Virus record (IMG/VR): IMGVR_UViG_3300009420_003508
Span: 1 to 27,945 of that record
DNA from: a virus
Direction: 5' to 3' (one strand)
Length of the DNA stretch: 27,945 nucleotides
The notes under the pieces were generated by a model. It made no database searches and was not told the DNA's origin. It saw only the letters and a program-made list of their open reading frames with translations. This document shows positions 16,301-26,259 of the stretch, one piece after another. The first letter of the stretch is position 1. The number at the start of each line of letters is the position of its first letter. The position numbers and the translations under genes are program-made.

Positions 16301-17114
16301 AGCACCAGCGCTCGGCGGTAAGGATAGTGATGCAGACACTGTAGGTAAGGTTGTATATGAGAAGATATCTAACTTCAATAGTAATATATCAGATGCTGAT
16401 ACATCTAATGTTACCCAATTTTATAGTCTATGCAAAACATTAGGATTTGATGTCAAGGACTTCGATTACTTGGCTCCGGCGAGTATTAGACGTCTGATCA
16501 ATATATTCAGTATCGGTTACAGTAAACTCAAAGGCTCAAGGGACATGACAGAGTTAGATTTTAACGCTCTTGGGCAAGAGTCTACCATAAATATAGGCAA
16601 GAACCGCGGATCATTAATCGATTTTGAATCATATCAAGTCACCGCTGGTCTACCTTTGATATCTAGAGAGTTGTTCAATAACACATATAAATTGATAGTG
16701 CCTATGACCATCAAAGGTCAATCTGAAACACAATCTAAATACATGTTAAGAGATTTTAACACAGATTGGGGTTGGAGGTTATCCTTCCCAGATGACGAAC
16801 CTGTAAAACACTATTACGACTTTTATCACTTTATACCCAACAACCCACGAGTTGAGAATTACATGAGCAATATCGCCAAAGCCAATACATCTGAATCCAA
16901 CTCAATGAATAGCCCTTATGTACATGATGATCATCCTCAAGTTGAAGGAGTTATTGACTGGGATAACTCTAGCACTACAATATCAGATAACACATTAAAT
17001 ATTAATGAATTTTATAATCCAACTACTGATGCTCAAGCTACTAATCCGAGCAGCAGTACGATTGAATCTATAATAGAATATAAACTCCGTGAGAGCTTAG
17101 AAATTGATGAATAA
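13302..17114 (+). CDS. Giant gp7-like baseplate wedge protein with PKD and beta-propeller domains
   Basis: The 1270-residue protein follows gp6, where T4 encodes gp7 (1032 residues). Near residues 68-132 is a PKD-type Ig fold (WDFGDG at about 83, then HKYTQPGIYTVKVILRD). At about 548-870 lie at least six repeats of an NHL/virginiamycin-lyase-like propeller: AIAVDSQSAAWIAD, SISIDSNDNIWV, HVETDREDNVWV, LIVDGFNNIWLS, LTLDMDDNLWIS, ALSCDTDNRLVV. At about 1039-1125 is a region with LAPASIRRLINIFSIGYSKLKGS and SRELFNNTYKLI, a pattern I associate with gp7-like wedge proteins of marine T4-like phages. The gp7 role is inferred from position and this C-terminal part. The PKD and propeller probably face outward and bind glycans or other baseplate parts. 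Confidence 0.8.
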   Translation: MSSPISDSYTEFFVGYTVSYVVSDEIFPVHRKVNTSRDENIIYIHTHGTPELDFDISDELRPIGEYDGTTPNHVYLSTDSVTWDFGDGEVKTGLHVRHKYTQPGIYTVKVILRDYDGRPRVSKYQQVIHVADFVKSEVKWETPGMRELRCDTVPAGAPSHHLTVKTSTNARYSDEISTNHTVSLYASGSNSEPGYREDYINYKFAQFDPLWKFMAVDDTTPVQYINISPSVVYIRSKLIDMEDGTWDIEYGYYIDPNIIPSTSIEDLEGYVNNSDYYNVVFDDPVTRFENPDTVYSIVGHIGYQNIRYLDDTAKVYLSRQQDPVMLFASLNISEDYIKLSPNVIPDEILQSIEDWNVDVLPIKVMFNPATQLSITPTGVPDILFPPQKYINSLISFNIALVDPVKASILKSPPYPELDNNSGPWFNTEWSLINVDINEVSENNSNGLNDTITVDTRGCVSRYITPQGATGSYQLSANCMVKDFAYANKEVEAYYVANMHTDRIFVLRPGYMDKIYTFEPQYTISVKDYLTRIYSQLEEPAPVTGLLSDDAMEHYFAIAVDSQSAAWIADTDRDAIIQISRFGDHLDTIVLPQNLDLDVFEVNVDSPILHSGTGETLTEIEHAYGISSISIDSNDNIWVCLSDLSMILKYDSISPGQFERAMTKVPVIIPGYTAADLHGVHVETDREDNVWVVMMHDTSLSTKTPEQFIIVKYSPTGESLIQPIVLPINIYPHDLIVDGFNNIWLSNTAPTNNITTGSIFHISSDGDIIKEVTEYIHPVTKITTRFDKPAQLTLDMDDNLWISNRGNELLRMVTDTHLTNPQYTIERAVTCGSQWIDSDESIEVHGRRHAIEALSCDTDNRLVVVNNVSKRIYMFDAKDESRHVWKSHMDASSVEVRDYNEAPIDLESDRVFPTPGAPLDQNEYHILQAFGDWTGIRWIQKYWKFSNSTRLITGVSNTFDVSPKPKDIFKVNESFGMSENIESIMLQPTLNESSSLIDKIIAPALGGKDSDADTVGKVVYEKISNFNSNISDADTSNVTQFYSLCKTLGFDVKDFDYLAPASIRRLINIFSIGYSKLKGSRDMTELDFNALGQESTINIGKNRGSLIDFESYQVTAGLPLISRELFNNTYKLIVPMTIKGQSETQSKYMLRDFNTDWGWRLSFPDDEPVKHYYDFYHFIPNNPRVENYMSNIAKANTSESNSMNSPYVHDDHPQVEGVIDWDNSSTTISDNTLNINEFYNPTTDAQATNPSSSTIESIIEYKLRESLEIDE

Positions 17115-17964
17115 TCCTAAATATATAAATGTTGCTCCAGCGAGCAGTATAACAGAGTCTAGTGACACTACAATTCAGGATGATTATGATTCACCTATGT
17201 CATATAGTGAGTGGTTGACTTCCACTGGTAGAGTTGGAGGAGCTCCATCCAAAACACAGAATGAGTATAAGAAGTATGTTAGTGAGTGGTCTCTCGTAAA
17301 GAGTACTATCAACACTAGTACAACATACAAAGGTCAGTTTGTATCTTATCTAAAGCAACTCACTTATAATTATATATTCACTGCAGATGAACAACGATTA
17401 GTCAATACAGTAGATTATGACAATCCATTTGAAGTTGATAATGTCACATATATATGGGCCAAGAGAATCAAACAGTTATGTGAGTACATCAGAAGACAGC
17501 GTGAAGAGATCAAGTTTCAACCCACTAAATCACAACAACGTTGCACCACATCTGGTATTGAGAACATCATACACAATGAAGTGCTACGATACCTGGATGA
17601 TGAGATCACCAGGAGTGAATTCTCAGATAGATTAGACCAATTAAACCGGTTGAAGAGTGAGCTTCGTGTGGAGGTTACTGAGCTTTACGATCTGGAGCAA
17701 ATATATCACGGTAAAGACTCTGGAGATGGTTTCATTGACACACCTCGAGGTGCTCTAGCAGCACAGTATAATACTATCAACTTTGACCCTTATATATTTA
17801 TAGATAGACCTACAGCTATCAAGAATATTATATCATCATATAATATAGATACAAACCTAACTATTGAATCTAATCAGATAATCAATATACCTCTATCGAC
17901 TGATTATGTAGAGGTTACTGATACCACCAGAGCAATTTATAGACTATATACCCAGCGTCGATAA
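17107..17964 (+). CDS. Large virion protein, fragment 1 of 3 (N-terminal)
   Basis: I take ATG 17107 as the start; the TTG at 17104 is only one codon longer. It overlaps the preceding gene by 8 bases. The product (285 residues) is helical: a YSEWLTSTGRV segment, KKYVSEWSLVKSTIN, a WAKRIKQLCEYIRRQREEIKF helix, then a charged helical domain and a FDPYIFIDRP motif. This matches the front of large virion proteins that follow gp6/gp7 in marine T4-like phages, probably baseplate periphery or fibre attachment. The frame hits TAA at 17962-17964. Skipping one base near 17923 joins TDYVEVTD directly to PPEQFIDYIPSVDNL in the next frame, so this is probably the first third of a protein of about 1310 residues. 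Confidence 0.72.
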   Translation: MNNPKYINVAPASSITESSDTTIQDDYDSPMSYSEWLTSTGRVGGAPSKTQNEYKKYVSEWSLVKSTINTSTTYKGQFVSYLKQLTYNYIFTADEQRLVNTVDYDNPFEVDNVTYIWAKRIKQLCEYIRRQREEIKFQPTKSQQRCTTSGIENIIHNEVLRYLDDEITRSEFSDRLDQLNRLKSELRVEVTELYDLEQIYHGKDSGDGFIDTPRGALAAQYNTINFDPYIFIDRPTAIKNIISSYNIDTNLTIESNQIINIPLSTDYVEVTDTTRAIYRLYTQRR

Positions 17965-18067
17965 TCTTACTATAGACACCATCAAGAAATTAATAACAAG
18001 CAGTATAGGTGTAGATATACATTACACCAGTACAGATGAAAGTGGAGATATAAGCAATAGCGGAATC

Positions 18068-19081
18068 TTGGCCGCGGCAGAAGCTCCATCACACAACATC
18101 ACTTCACCTAGCATCAACTTCGTGTCTAACAACTCTACGCAAATTAAAACAATTCAACAGATCGGAGGATTCTTCACACCATCTAAACTCGGCTTACTTA
18201 CATATGCATCAATGTCACCATCTGTGGAGATCAAGACACATGCATTGTCAGCAGATACATTATATGTATACAATGATCCTCAAACTTCATTGTCAGATGA
18301 CAATGAATTCGGACACCCGACTCTTCCGATCACATACCATGAGAATCATAATTGGATGCGTGCCTCTAAATCCGCAGACTCACTCGCTGGTGATATAATA
18401 GACTCCCGTAAACTTCAAAAATTTTACAATTATGCATCAGATACTGAGGTCAACACGCACTCGAAATACGGTGTTAGTAGATTTGATGATTCATATGATT
18501 TCTGGACTGGAGATAAGTCTGATGTATGGTCGAACTCTGATGTGTTTGATGTACCTGAGATCAAGAATATACCATTAGAGCATCGACAGGAGTCATTATT
18601 AATCAACAATGGTCAGGTTCATAAGTGGAGGGTAGATATATTTGGTAATGAATACGCAATGTATAAATCAATACGAGGTGTATCGACAGTCGAATCGACT
18701 CGTGATGTGGAGAGTCTCAAGCCTAAATATCAAAACAGTTTGATATGTCAAGTATATGATGGCGCGCCTATCAAGCATGTGCTGACAGGTTTTCCTGTAT
18801 ATGACATATGTATTGATGGAGGATCAGATTCTCCGACATACGACATATCTGATAATATCACATCTTTAGCAGCAGCTGAACTGGCAACCTCTAAAACGTG
18901 GAAGTGTAGCGGAGGTACATGCCAACCCGGAACTAGATTTATATCTAGTTCTATTACTAGTAGCACCACGGAGTCTGGATTCTCATCACGTCTCCCTTTT
19001 GATGATTTTATCAACGGTAGCTATATTCTACCTGATATATGCAGTCTAGATGAACAAGAAGATTATCAATTACCTGCATGA
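18068..19081 (+). CDS. Large virion protein, fragment 2 of 3 (middle)
   Basis: The frame is open from 17912. The only possible start before 18211 is TTG 18068, with no ribosome site, so this is unlikely to be an independent gene. It continues the upstream protein: PSVDNLTIDTIKKLITSSIG, then IGGFFTPSKLGLLTY, YDFWTGDKSDVWSNSDVF, and LEHRQESLL...KWRVDIFGNEYAMYK. That last run of motifs is typical of the large structural protein encoded after the wedge genes in T4-like marine phages. A Cys pair (WKCSGGTCQPG) lies near the end. The frame stops at TGA 19079-19081, but the same frame reopens at once and continues for more than 650 codons. Confidence 0.65.
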   Translation: MAAAEAPSHNITSPSINFVSNNSTQIKTIQQIGGFFTPSKLGLLTYASMSPSVEIKTHALSADTLYVYNDPQTSLSDDNEFGHPTLPITYHENHNWMRASKSADSLAGDIIDSRKLQKFYNYASDTEVNTHSKYGVSRFDDSYDFWTGDKSDVWSNSDVFDVPEIKNIPLEHRQESLLINNGQVHKWRVDIFGNEYAMYKSIRGVSTVESTRDVESLKPKYQNSLICQVYDGAPIKHVLTGFPVYDICIDGGSDSPTYDISDNITSLAAAELATSKTWKCSGGTCQPGTRFISSSITSSTTESGFSSRLPFDDFINGSYILPDICSLDEQEDYQLPA

Positions 19082-19102
19082 AGAATAGTCGATGGATATT
19101 CA

Positions 19103-21040
19103 GTGGAAATACCTAGACGGTATAATGAGCTAGATTACTATGAACTATCTGGTACATCTCATGATCAATTGACCGGTCAAGATGGTGATTATTTTCAAGT
19201 GCCTTTTGATGATATATGGGACGCTGGAGGTTTTGACAGTCAGTGCGCTAATAATGTGAATATATCATACAAACAAAACAACAGCACCAAGTATATCGAG
19301 GAATCAAACCTGTATGGTCATACAATACCACTATCAGGTTCAGATACTAATAATGAGAGCAGTGTATTCACAGCCAATTCCGACCAAGGCTCCCTTGTGA
19401 TCCGTGAAGTTACGAGTAGATATACTGACACTCACAAGAAGTTATTATCACGAATCCTAGCAGTAGTGCCTACTGTCGCTGATATTGATGGTGTATCAAT
19501 CAATCCACAGGATCAACTGACTAACAATCTAGTGGATTTCGATGTAGTGGGAGATGTGCTGATTATGTATTCAATTAACGTTATATATATCAACAAAATC
19601 CGATATGATTATGATGCTGGTGATATACTACCAGATCATTCCTCAGGAGTGATGATAATATATGATAATAACAAGTCCATACCACTCAAGCATTACTATA
19701 ATGAGAGCACAGAAGAGATTATAATTGGAACATTGACATACTCAGACTCTAGAGTCACCGACGAGCAAAATTCCTTACTATACCCAGATAAAGTATACCG
19801 AGTATCAACAGTCAGTGATGATCTCAGACCAATACTATTGAGCTGGCCTAGGTCATTCTTTACATTACCCGATGGATTAGTAGATCTCGATACAACTGAT
19901 ATAGGTCATATATCATACAATGAGCGTTTGAATTATTATTATATAACCAGTGGTGGTGTGATGCAGGATGATAATGTCGGCTCACAGTTCTATGTATATC
20001 AGATACGATTCTCTATAGACAAGGACATACCAACTCGTGTTACGAGCATCAGACCTAAAATTTATTATACAGGAGCTCTTGATGAAACCCTTCAAGAGAC
20101 ATCTGACTCACCATACACTAACCAATTAACAATTGACGACAAAACCGGATTATATAAATACAACCTAAGTGACTATCTCAAGGATTCCTTCTTGAGACAA
20201 GGATTTGATTATGATACATCAGATACAACTTATAACAAATCAAACAAAAATTGGATTAACAACAGATTGCTCAAACCATCATTAAGTGACCATGACATTG
20301 GTGGAGAGCAAGACTCACCAGAATTCATACCACTATTTGCCCCCGGAGCCGTCAGGACATTCTACTTCAATCTATCCATAGATTCGATCAATACTCTAAC
20401 ATCACATCCAGAGAAGGTGTACAAGGTAGAAGCTAGATTTGCTCGACCTGATATATCAGCAGATCATATAGACACGATAAGTGTAGTTCGATCACCACTA
20501 CCTAATTTCAGTGAGCTAAACATGTCTCGTTTGTCTAATGTGGATGATCTGACTGATCCTCGGCAAAATGTATTATCTTATGAATATAACTTCAACAAAT
20601 CCCCTGAAGAATGCACATCTTTAAACGCAGATGAATGTATATCTCAATCACCATGGGATAATCCCTCTGGTAACTTGATACCTGCATATCACAATGGTGA
20701 TCTGTATAAGTTTGTAGTGATACTTCACACGACGGATGGAAGAAAGCACTATTATCCATATAAATTCATTCTATCCCCCTACAACGCTGGTAATTGTCTC
20801 AACGAAATTAAAATAACTAATGTAACTAGTTATGTTGATGTAGATTACCATGAGTGTTCGTTGTTGATGATAGAGTCTCAATCTCCTAGATACATGTCAC
20901 CGGTGGTGCTACGAACAGAATCACTAGAGAAGATAACTTTTTCCGAGGATTTCATAGAATCCACAAGATCCACCACAGATAAGACTAATAAAGTGTATAT
21001 AAAGCAGGAGACTGTAACAAATATACTGAATAATGTTTGA
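19103..21040 (+). CDS. Large virion protein, fragment 3 of 3 (C-terminal)
   Basis: This frame is continuous with fragment 2 except for the TGA at 19079-19081; the seven codons between (RIVDGYS and the GTG) also read naturally. The best start is GTG 19103 with only weak GATGGA upstream, and the first in-frame ATG is more than 400 bases further, which argues against a separate gene. The 645 residues are beta-rich and acidic, with repeated strand-turn patterns and paired Cys (PEECTSLNADECISQ; NECxxxx-type), as in fibre or whisker proteins. No named domain was recognised. It ends at TGA 21038-21040, 29 bases before the next gene. Joined with fragments 1 and 2 it would make one protein of about 1310 residues. 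Confidence 0.7.
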   Translation: MEIPRRYNELDYYELSGTSHDQLTGQDGDYFQVPFDDIWDAGGFDSQCANNVNISYKQNNSTKYIEESNLYGHTIPLSGSDTNNESSVFTANSDQGSLVIREVTSRYTDTHKKLLSRILAVVPTVADIDGVSINPQDQLTNNLVDFDVVGDVLIMYSINVIYINKIRYDYDAGDILPDHSSGVMIIYDNNKSIPLKHYYNESTEEIIIGTLTYSDSRVTDEQNSLLYPDKVYRVSTVSDDLRPILLSWPRSFFTLPDGLVDLDTTDIGHISYNERLNYYYITSGGVMQDDNVGSQFYVYQIRFSIDKDIPTRVTSIRPKIYYTGALDETLQETSDSPYTNQLTIDDKTGLYKYNLSDYLKDSFLRQGFDYDTSDTTYNKSNKNWINNRLLKPSLSDHDIGGEQDSPEFIPLFAPGAVRTFYFNLSIDSINTLTSHPEKVYKVEARFARPDISADHIDTISVVRSPLPNFSELNMSRLSNVDDLTDPRQNVLSYEYNFNKSPEECTSLNADECISQSPWDNPSGNLIPAYHNGDLYKFVVILHTTDGRKHYYPYKFILSPYNAGNCLNEIKITNVTSYVDVDYHECSLLMIESQSPRYMSPVVLRTESLEKITFSEDFIESTRSTTDKTNKVYIKQETVTNILNNV

Positions 21041-21058
21041 ACGTTCGAGTTAAGTAGA

Positions 21059-21064
21059 TAAATA
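21059..21064 (+). promoter_or_regulatory. Late-promoter-like TAAATA 5 nt before ATG 21070
   Basis: GATAAATA (21057-21064) matches the T4 late consensus at 7 of 8 bases. TAAATA is followed by TTTTA and ATG 21070, the spacing shared with other first genes here. It would drive the fibre/adhesin operon. Confidence 0.45.
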
Positions 21065-21069
21065 TTTTA

Positions 21070-21582
21070 ATGGCTAGCTCAATATCTAAGACAGTTAATA
21101 TAAACGATCTCCCAGTGGAGACTGATATATCGTCTAATGACTACATCATAGTCCAGAATGAACTCAAAACATACAGAGTCAAATTCATGGATATTATAAT
21201 AAACAAGGATAATACTACGTTTGGTCAAGAGATCAACGAGCTATATGTCCGGATGAACGAGATGAACACCATGATAACGCAACTCAAAGAAGAACTCGCA
21301 CAGGAGAAGCTGAGATCATCAGCAGCTGAAACTCAACTCGCATCACAAATCATCGGAGCCAAGGAAATCGCAATAGCTCATGCTAATACCATAACGACAG
21401 CCGAGCGCACTCGTTCGATGAGTGAGGACAACGCACTATCTTCAAGACTCACCCAAAACTCAACAAACATATCAAACGAAATTGCTAGAGCTAAATCTAA
21501 AGAATCGAGTATTCAGTCAGAAATAGATGCCCATCAAGCTAGCAATACCAAAGCCTTAGAATCTTTACTACAGAACATATAA
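21070..21582 (+). CDS. Small coiled-coil fibre or connector protein
   Basis: The 170-residue protein starts with a beta-rich anchor (residues 1-60: SISKTVNINDLPVETDISSNDYIIVQ, then TYRVKFMDIIINKDNTTFG). This is the usual N-terminal pattern by which small trimeric fibre proteins attach to the virion (a SxSELP-like entry, DYLVVQ, TYRVxFxDF). Residues 65-170 are a near-continuous heptad coiled coil, rich in Ala/Glu/Lys/Ser. It probably trimerises and links the baseplate to the large adhesin that follows 18 bases downstream. The gene follows a TAAATA box and has no clear ribosome site. Fibre role is inferred from pattern and position. Confidence 0.75.
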   Translation: MASSISKTVNINDLPVETDISSNDYIIVQNELKTYRVKFMDIIINKDNTTFGQEINELYVRMNEMNTMITQLKEELAQEKLRSSAAETQLASQIIGAKEIAIAHANTITTAERTRSMSEDNALSSRLTQNSTNISNEIARAKSKESSIQSEIDAHQASNTKALESLLQNI

Positions 21583-21600
21583 TACTCACATCTCAACAGA

Positions 21601-24600
21601 ATGATCACACCAGTAACATTAGCATCAAACGTTGACCCTGAGTACAACAACTGGTTCCCAGTGGACCTACAGTATACAGATTCACAAGTAACTCTACCTA
21701 GTATTATGTACAACGGTAGTGAAGGTCTGTCGTTAAAATTTTATAACATCCTGCAGAACACACAAGATGTTAAGATCAATAATTACAGCTGCATGATACT
21801 AACAGATAAGAAGTTTCAGCATGATGAGCTTAAAGTAACCAGGCTACAACCACAATCTGGAAACATCGTAACAACATACATAGCTGCTAATCATTACACC
21901 TCATCAACTCCACCAAAAGGAGCAATATTATTTAAATATAATCACCGAGCACCTATTGATAAGTTTCAATCAACCCGCACGAGAAACGGTACTCCTGTAT
22001 ATGAGTTAAATTATGTAACTATAGGAGAGGGTGCACTGTCACGATACCAAGACATAGACCCTGATTATATACACACAGTTGATTTCATATCACCATCCAT
22101 ATTCCGTGTGTATCATACAGATAGTAACATGAATATGATACTCACATTAGTATCTCAAAGGTCTGATCTAGCGGATGCAGAATTTACATTCTTTCCAGAG
22201 TATGGTGCTGATGAACTTTATTTTTATAATACATATAAATATAAGATTACAGAATTCGAATATATTATCGATGATTCGAGTCAAACAATGATAATGCTGG
22301 CACCTATGATGATAGGTAATGAGAGGATCATGTATGTCGCTGAATACAACTCCACTAACAATTCAATAACTTTTAGAGATTTTAAGAGAGGAGGGATCAA
22401 GCTGAGTAATATCATTAGAATAGATTATAATAAATCGAGATTGATAAACATAGACTCGAAGCAAACACTAGGATCTCCTCATATGGGAGGTATATCGACC
22501 GACTGGGTGTCGTATGAAGATACAATTGAAGATAATCATATAAACATATCAACATTTGATAGTTACACAGAGTTGAAGAACAATTTCATGATAAATTGTG
22601 AATACTTCAACTCAAAGATAAACTCATCCGGTTCATCTGTGGAGGTACCCATCAACATAACACCTCTCAAAAATCAATTGACTGTAGATGACGATCAGGC
22701 TCGACATAACCCGACCATGACTGATCAGAATGTAGATTTTCGAACATATAACAAGATATTCTCTGGTACAAATCAATCACTGGGTCTGGATAATATATAC
22801 CTAGGGTATGAATCTGGTTCTGAGGTCGTGGAGTTCAAACCTGATAAGATCACATACTTTCACACACCTCAGTCACTGTTTCCATACGAGAGAATCAACT
22901 TGCAGGATACTGGCTTGATTGAAGCTGGTGCTATTGCTGGTGATACACCCCTCACATCAGATAAAATATTCAAAAAGAAATCCGGTTACAAAAACTCAAC
23001 TAATCATGGAGATCCTATAGACGAACACTCCGGTGATTGGCTTTGTTCTTGGCTGTATCGCAACCCAGACACCGGTGAGAGTGTATGGTTAGATAGATAT
23101 TACAATTCTGATGAGTTATCATATGCAGGTGCAATGCAATCACCTATTCAACCATCATACATCTATATATCTCGACATGAGACTGTATCAGAAGCAGTTG
23201 ATAACGGTTATCATATATATGACAAGATAAGCGACATGTGTCTGACACCTGGTAGTTGGTATTCATATTATCATCTGGGTCATACAGACTTCAAGCATAT
23301 GAAGACCGCTCTACCTCGATTGATCTCGTCTGGGTTGGAGGTGTACAACCGATTTCCAACCACCAACATGTCTGATGTTGGGGATTATAGAGGTGATCCA
23401 GTATACACATTCGATGGTAATGAGTATGGTACAATTACTGGGTCTAAGCAAACTAATGACTTCACTATCAGCCTGTCTTTATCTAGTGATGACTGGAGCA
23501 AGACATTCGGCACTCAGATTATAGGAAATCTGATGAATAGAGGTGTTGGAATTTACAATAAAAGAGACTTCACTCCAGTCATCATCACCAAACCAATCAA
23601 TGAGAATGTAGTATGCATATATAATACTGATCTTGAAGAGATTAATCGGTTCAGTATACCAGAACCTACAGCTGGTAAGCGTTGTCATGTATATGTATGT
23701 CATCAAGAATATACAGATCATATATATGTAGTGTATATGTATGAGACATCGTACAGAGTTTGTGTGTATGATTACTCCGGGCACAAGACTCGAGACAGAG
23801 CGGTTGATATGAACAACGTCATCAACTCTGTAACATACAAGATACCATATGGTGTTTTCCGTGGACATTTAATTAGGGTTGGATCCAAAGACCTCGAGAC
23901 TTCACCTCCTCAGTATAATGTGAGTAACGAGTGGTATGAAAACCTCGCGATGGAGAGGTGGTGCATGAATCAAAGTGACATATACATCAGAATGACTGAC
24001 CGACAGTGGAGTGACAAGCAGTTGTGGGTGAACACCAACAACATTGAGTTAGATTATGATATAAGCACATTTATGGCTCGTTATGTGATCAGAATAGATA
24101 AGTCTACACTTGATTTTCACATCGAAGACAAGCAATTGTCAGATAATCTCGCATCATATAGAAGAACATTGTATCCTGCTTCAAATCCTGAGTCATCGAC
24201 CATGAATTCGATCATGTTTGACACCTCTGGTGATGTAGTGTTGTATCATCAAGATGCAGCATCAAGACTATCATGTGATGCTCGTGGTGATGTATGGACA
24301 GCCAGTCGAGCAACCTGGCAAAGTCCTAAGGATATACAACCAAGCCCTAGATATATGTGGTTGTCAGTCAATAATCGAAGAATAATGGATCCAATCCCAG
24401 ATGTAACTGATGTTCTAGATCTCAAGATAGGATCTAATGACGATTGGTATGCCTTAGTATATCGATCTAACGGTAGCTACATCCTACACGGTTCAAGATC
24501 TAGTGATACATACACAGCCACAAGAGTGTATACCCGAAGCCATGGCTTTTCGAAAGGTAGAGCTGGTAAGACATCATTACTGGATATAATATCTGCTCCT

Positions 24601-26259
24601 GGATCCACAGACACGTTGATTCTCTACACCAACGACCTTGTGTATTTGTTTGATCATGAGGTGAACGAACAAACCACCATAGATACACCCAGTGCCATGA
24701 AGACATCACTATATTCAAGGTCTCTCAACAATCTATCCCGACTGAGAAACTCAATAAGAGAAACTGGTAATTCATTATACTTCATCAGTCGATTCACAAA
24801 CCATCAGAATGTCAATGACATAGCCACATGTGTTACTAGTGTCGACGTATCTGAATACAAACCGGGTGTCAAACACTTTGTATACACTGCAGATACAGTG
24901 AGTGGATCAGCCACAGTGTTTGTGAATGGATCTCCAGTAGATCAGAAGAAATTTCCTGAACTTACGTTCTCTAAAAGTAACGACATACTGTCATCCAAAC
25001 TTTTCGCTGGATTACCATCGTATGGTTCCGGTAGTACGTCTAATGAAATACTACCAGATTCATACAAGTCTAAACTATATCTGAACAATTGCTCCATATC
25101 CAACTTATTCGTATACAATCATGCTCTCACATACTATGAGTGCAGAGCTTTATACAAACTCACCACAGACCTGACGAGCATTCGCATCACCATCCCGACT
25201 GGTAATCGAAATTATATAGATGGTATTGATAAGTTCTTCAAGCATGAACGTCCCGGGAGAAAGAGTGAATTATTTGATGTGAACCTATACACAACCACTG
25301 TGACTGATGTTGACTTGATGGACCGGATATCCAAACAAGTGAGTTCAGTTTTATATCAAAATATACCGATCAACTTCACACCACACACATTCAACTGGTC
25401 CAAGGGATCTGCTACTTTTGATTACACAAGCCAATTCGCTGCAGACAATACATATCGTGTGTATGAATCATGTGAAATTCCATTGACACCCACACCAACC
25501 GTCACTCCTACAGTGACACCAACCCAAACCCAAACTCAAACACCATCCATAACACCAACTCAAACTGCATCAGCTCAACCTGTTGCTAGTTCCACACCAG
25601 CGCCAACAAACACACCAACAGTCACACCAACTGAGACACCAACCAACACACCAACACCAACCAAGGTGTATGTACCAGTGCCACCTGAACCACCAGTTGA
25701 CCCAAGTGTGTCTCCAACTCCAACTTTAACTCCGACATCCACTCCAACCGCAACCGCTACTCCAACTCCAACGGTCACTCCAACAGAATCACCAATCAGA
25801 CCACCAGAACCACCACCAGCAATCTCTCCCACACCAACCAACACACTGACAGCCACTCCGACAAACACATTGACAGCCACTCCGACAAGCACTTTGACAG
25901 CCACACCCACTCCGACACAGACTCCAACACAGACATCAACACCAACACCAGAGCCAGTTGATTGTTGTGACGGCTTCGAGAACACGACAACAACAACCGG
26001 AGATCTCACTGAAAACGAGATTGTAAACGGATTGAGTGCATTTGTATTTGAAGCTGGTGGTCAATTCTGCTTCCACACAGTCGAGATAACTGGAGCACCT
26101 AGCAGATTCAACATCATGGCTGGTGACATAGTAGGTTTTGTGAACCTCACTGGTAATCTCATGGATGATGCAGTGGTGTATAAATCTCCAGACGGTACAT
26201 GTTACACTGGCAACTTGACCACACAATCTGGATTCAATCAATTGATCAAGAAAATATAA
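21601..26259 (+). CDS. Giant LamG-type tail fibre/adhesin with Thr-Pro linker
   Basis: The 1552-residue protein has several parts. An N-terminal structural region (1-590) starts at the virion side. A concanavalin/LamG-like segment opens near 598 ([20 protein letters not shown]), followed by a long repeat-like beta region. A second LamG-like part lies at about 1082-1190 ([40 protein letters not shown]). After it comes [23 protein letters not shown], a tail that I recall in LamG virion proteins of T4-like phages. Residues about 1295-1453 are a Thr-Pro linker, and 1453-1552 a Cys-containing beta domain also found at the end of the next protein. It probably reads host-surface glycans. ATG 21601 follows the previous gene by 18 bases; the stop overlaps the next ATG (TAATG). 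Confidence 0.82.
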   Translation: MITPVTLASNVDPEYNNWFPVDLQYTDSQVTLPSIMYNGSEGLSLKFYNILQNTQDVKINNYSCMILTDKKFQHDELKVTRLQPQSGNIVTTYIAANHYTSSTPPKGAILFKYNHRAPIDKFQSTRTRNGTPVYELNYVTIGEGALSRYQDIDPDYIHTVDFISPSIFRVYHTDSNMNMILTLVSQRSDLADAEFTFFPEYGADELYFYNTYKYKITEFEYIIDDSSQTMIMLAPMMIGNERIMYVAEYNSTNNSITFRDFKRGGIKLSNIIRIDYNKSRLINIDSKQTLGSPHMGGISTDWVSYEDTIEDNHINISTFDSYTELKNNFMINCEYFNSKINSSGSSVEVPINITPLKNQLTVDDDQARHNPTMTDQNVDFRTYNKIFSGTNQSLGLDNIYLGYESGSEVVEFKPDKITYFHTPQSLFPYERINLQDTGLIEAGAIAGDTPLTSDKIFKKKSGYKNSTNHGDPIDEHSGDWLCSWLYRNPDTGESVWLDRYYNSDELSYAGAMQSPIQPSYIYISRHETVSEAVDNGYHIYDKISDMCLTPGSWYSYYHLGHTDFKHMKTALPRLISSGLEVYNRFPTTNMSDVGDYRGDPVYTFDGNEYGTITGSKQTNDFTISLSLSSDDWSKTFGTQIIGNLMNRGVGIYNKRDFTPVIITKPINENVVCIYNTDLEEINRFSIPEPTAGKRCHVYVCHQEYTDHIYVVYMYETSYRVCVYDYSGHKTRDRAVDMNNVINSVTYKIPYGVFRGHLIRVGSKDLETSPPQYNVSNEWYENLAMERWCMNQSDIYIRMTDRQWSDKQLWVNTNNIELDYDISTFMARYVIRIDKSTLDFHIEDKQLSDNLASYRRTLYPASNPESSTMNSIMFDTSGDVVLYHQDAASRLSCDARGDVWTASRATWQSPKDIQPSPRYMWLSVNNRRIMDPIPDVTDVLDLKIGSNDDWYALVYRSNGSYILHGSRSSDTYTATRVYTRSHGFSKGRAGKTSLLDIISAPGSTDTLILYTNDLVYLFDHEVNEQTTIDTPSAMKTSLYSRSLNNLSRLRNSIRETGNSLYFISRFTNHQNVNDIATCVTSVDVSEYKPGVKHFVYTADTVSGSATVFVNGSPVDQKKFPELTFSKSNDILSSKLFAGLPSYGSGSTSNEILPDSYKSKLYLNNCSISNLFVYNHALTYYECRALYKLTTDLTSIRITIPTGNRNYIDGIDKFFKHERPGRKSELFDVNLYTTTVTDVDLMDRISKQVSSVLYQNIPINFTPHTFNWSKGSATFDYTSQFAADNTYRVYESCEIPLTPTPTVTPTVTPTQTQTQTPSITPTQTASAQPVASSTPAPTNTPTVTPTETPTNTPTPTKVYVPVPPEPPVDPSVSPTPTLTPTSTPTATATPTPTVTPTESPIRPPEPPPAISPTPTNTLTATPTNTLTATPTSTLTATPTPTQTPTQTSTPTPEPVDCCDGFENTTTTTGDLTENEIVNGLSAFVFEAGGQFCFHTVEITGAPSRFNIMAGDIVGFVNLTGNLMDDAVVYKSPDGTCYTGNLTTQSGFNQLIKKI
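25484..25956 (+). repeat. Thr-Pro linker repeat (TP-rich coding sequence)
   Basis: About 158 codons are dominated by ACN CCN, giving [14 protein letters not shown] and TPTNTPTPT blocks broken by two Pro/Glu inserts ([11 protein letters not shown] and [12 protein letters not shown]). A clean tandem unit of 24 bases, encoding TNTLTATP, occurs three times at 25837-25860, 25861-25884 and 25885-25908. Confidence 0.92.

Noticed and set aside
9478-21040. Global stop-codon reassignment (TAG or TGA as sense)
   Set aside because: TGA ends many genes at ATGA overlaps with well-defined next genes, and TAG does not occur inside the other long frames, so a global code change is not supported by this window.
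26199-26258. Upstream ATG for the GWYG protein
   Set aside because: It lies inside the adhesin coding sequence in another frame; the TAATG overlap at 26259 and homology of the domain starting MTTLNQ with its paralog MANLTQ favour 26259.
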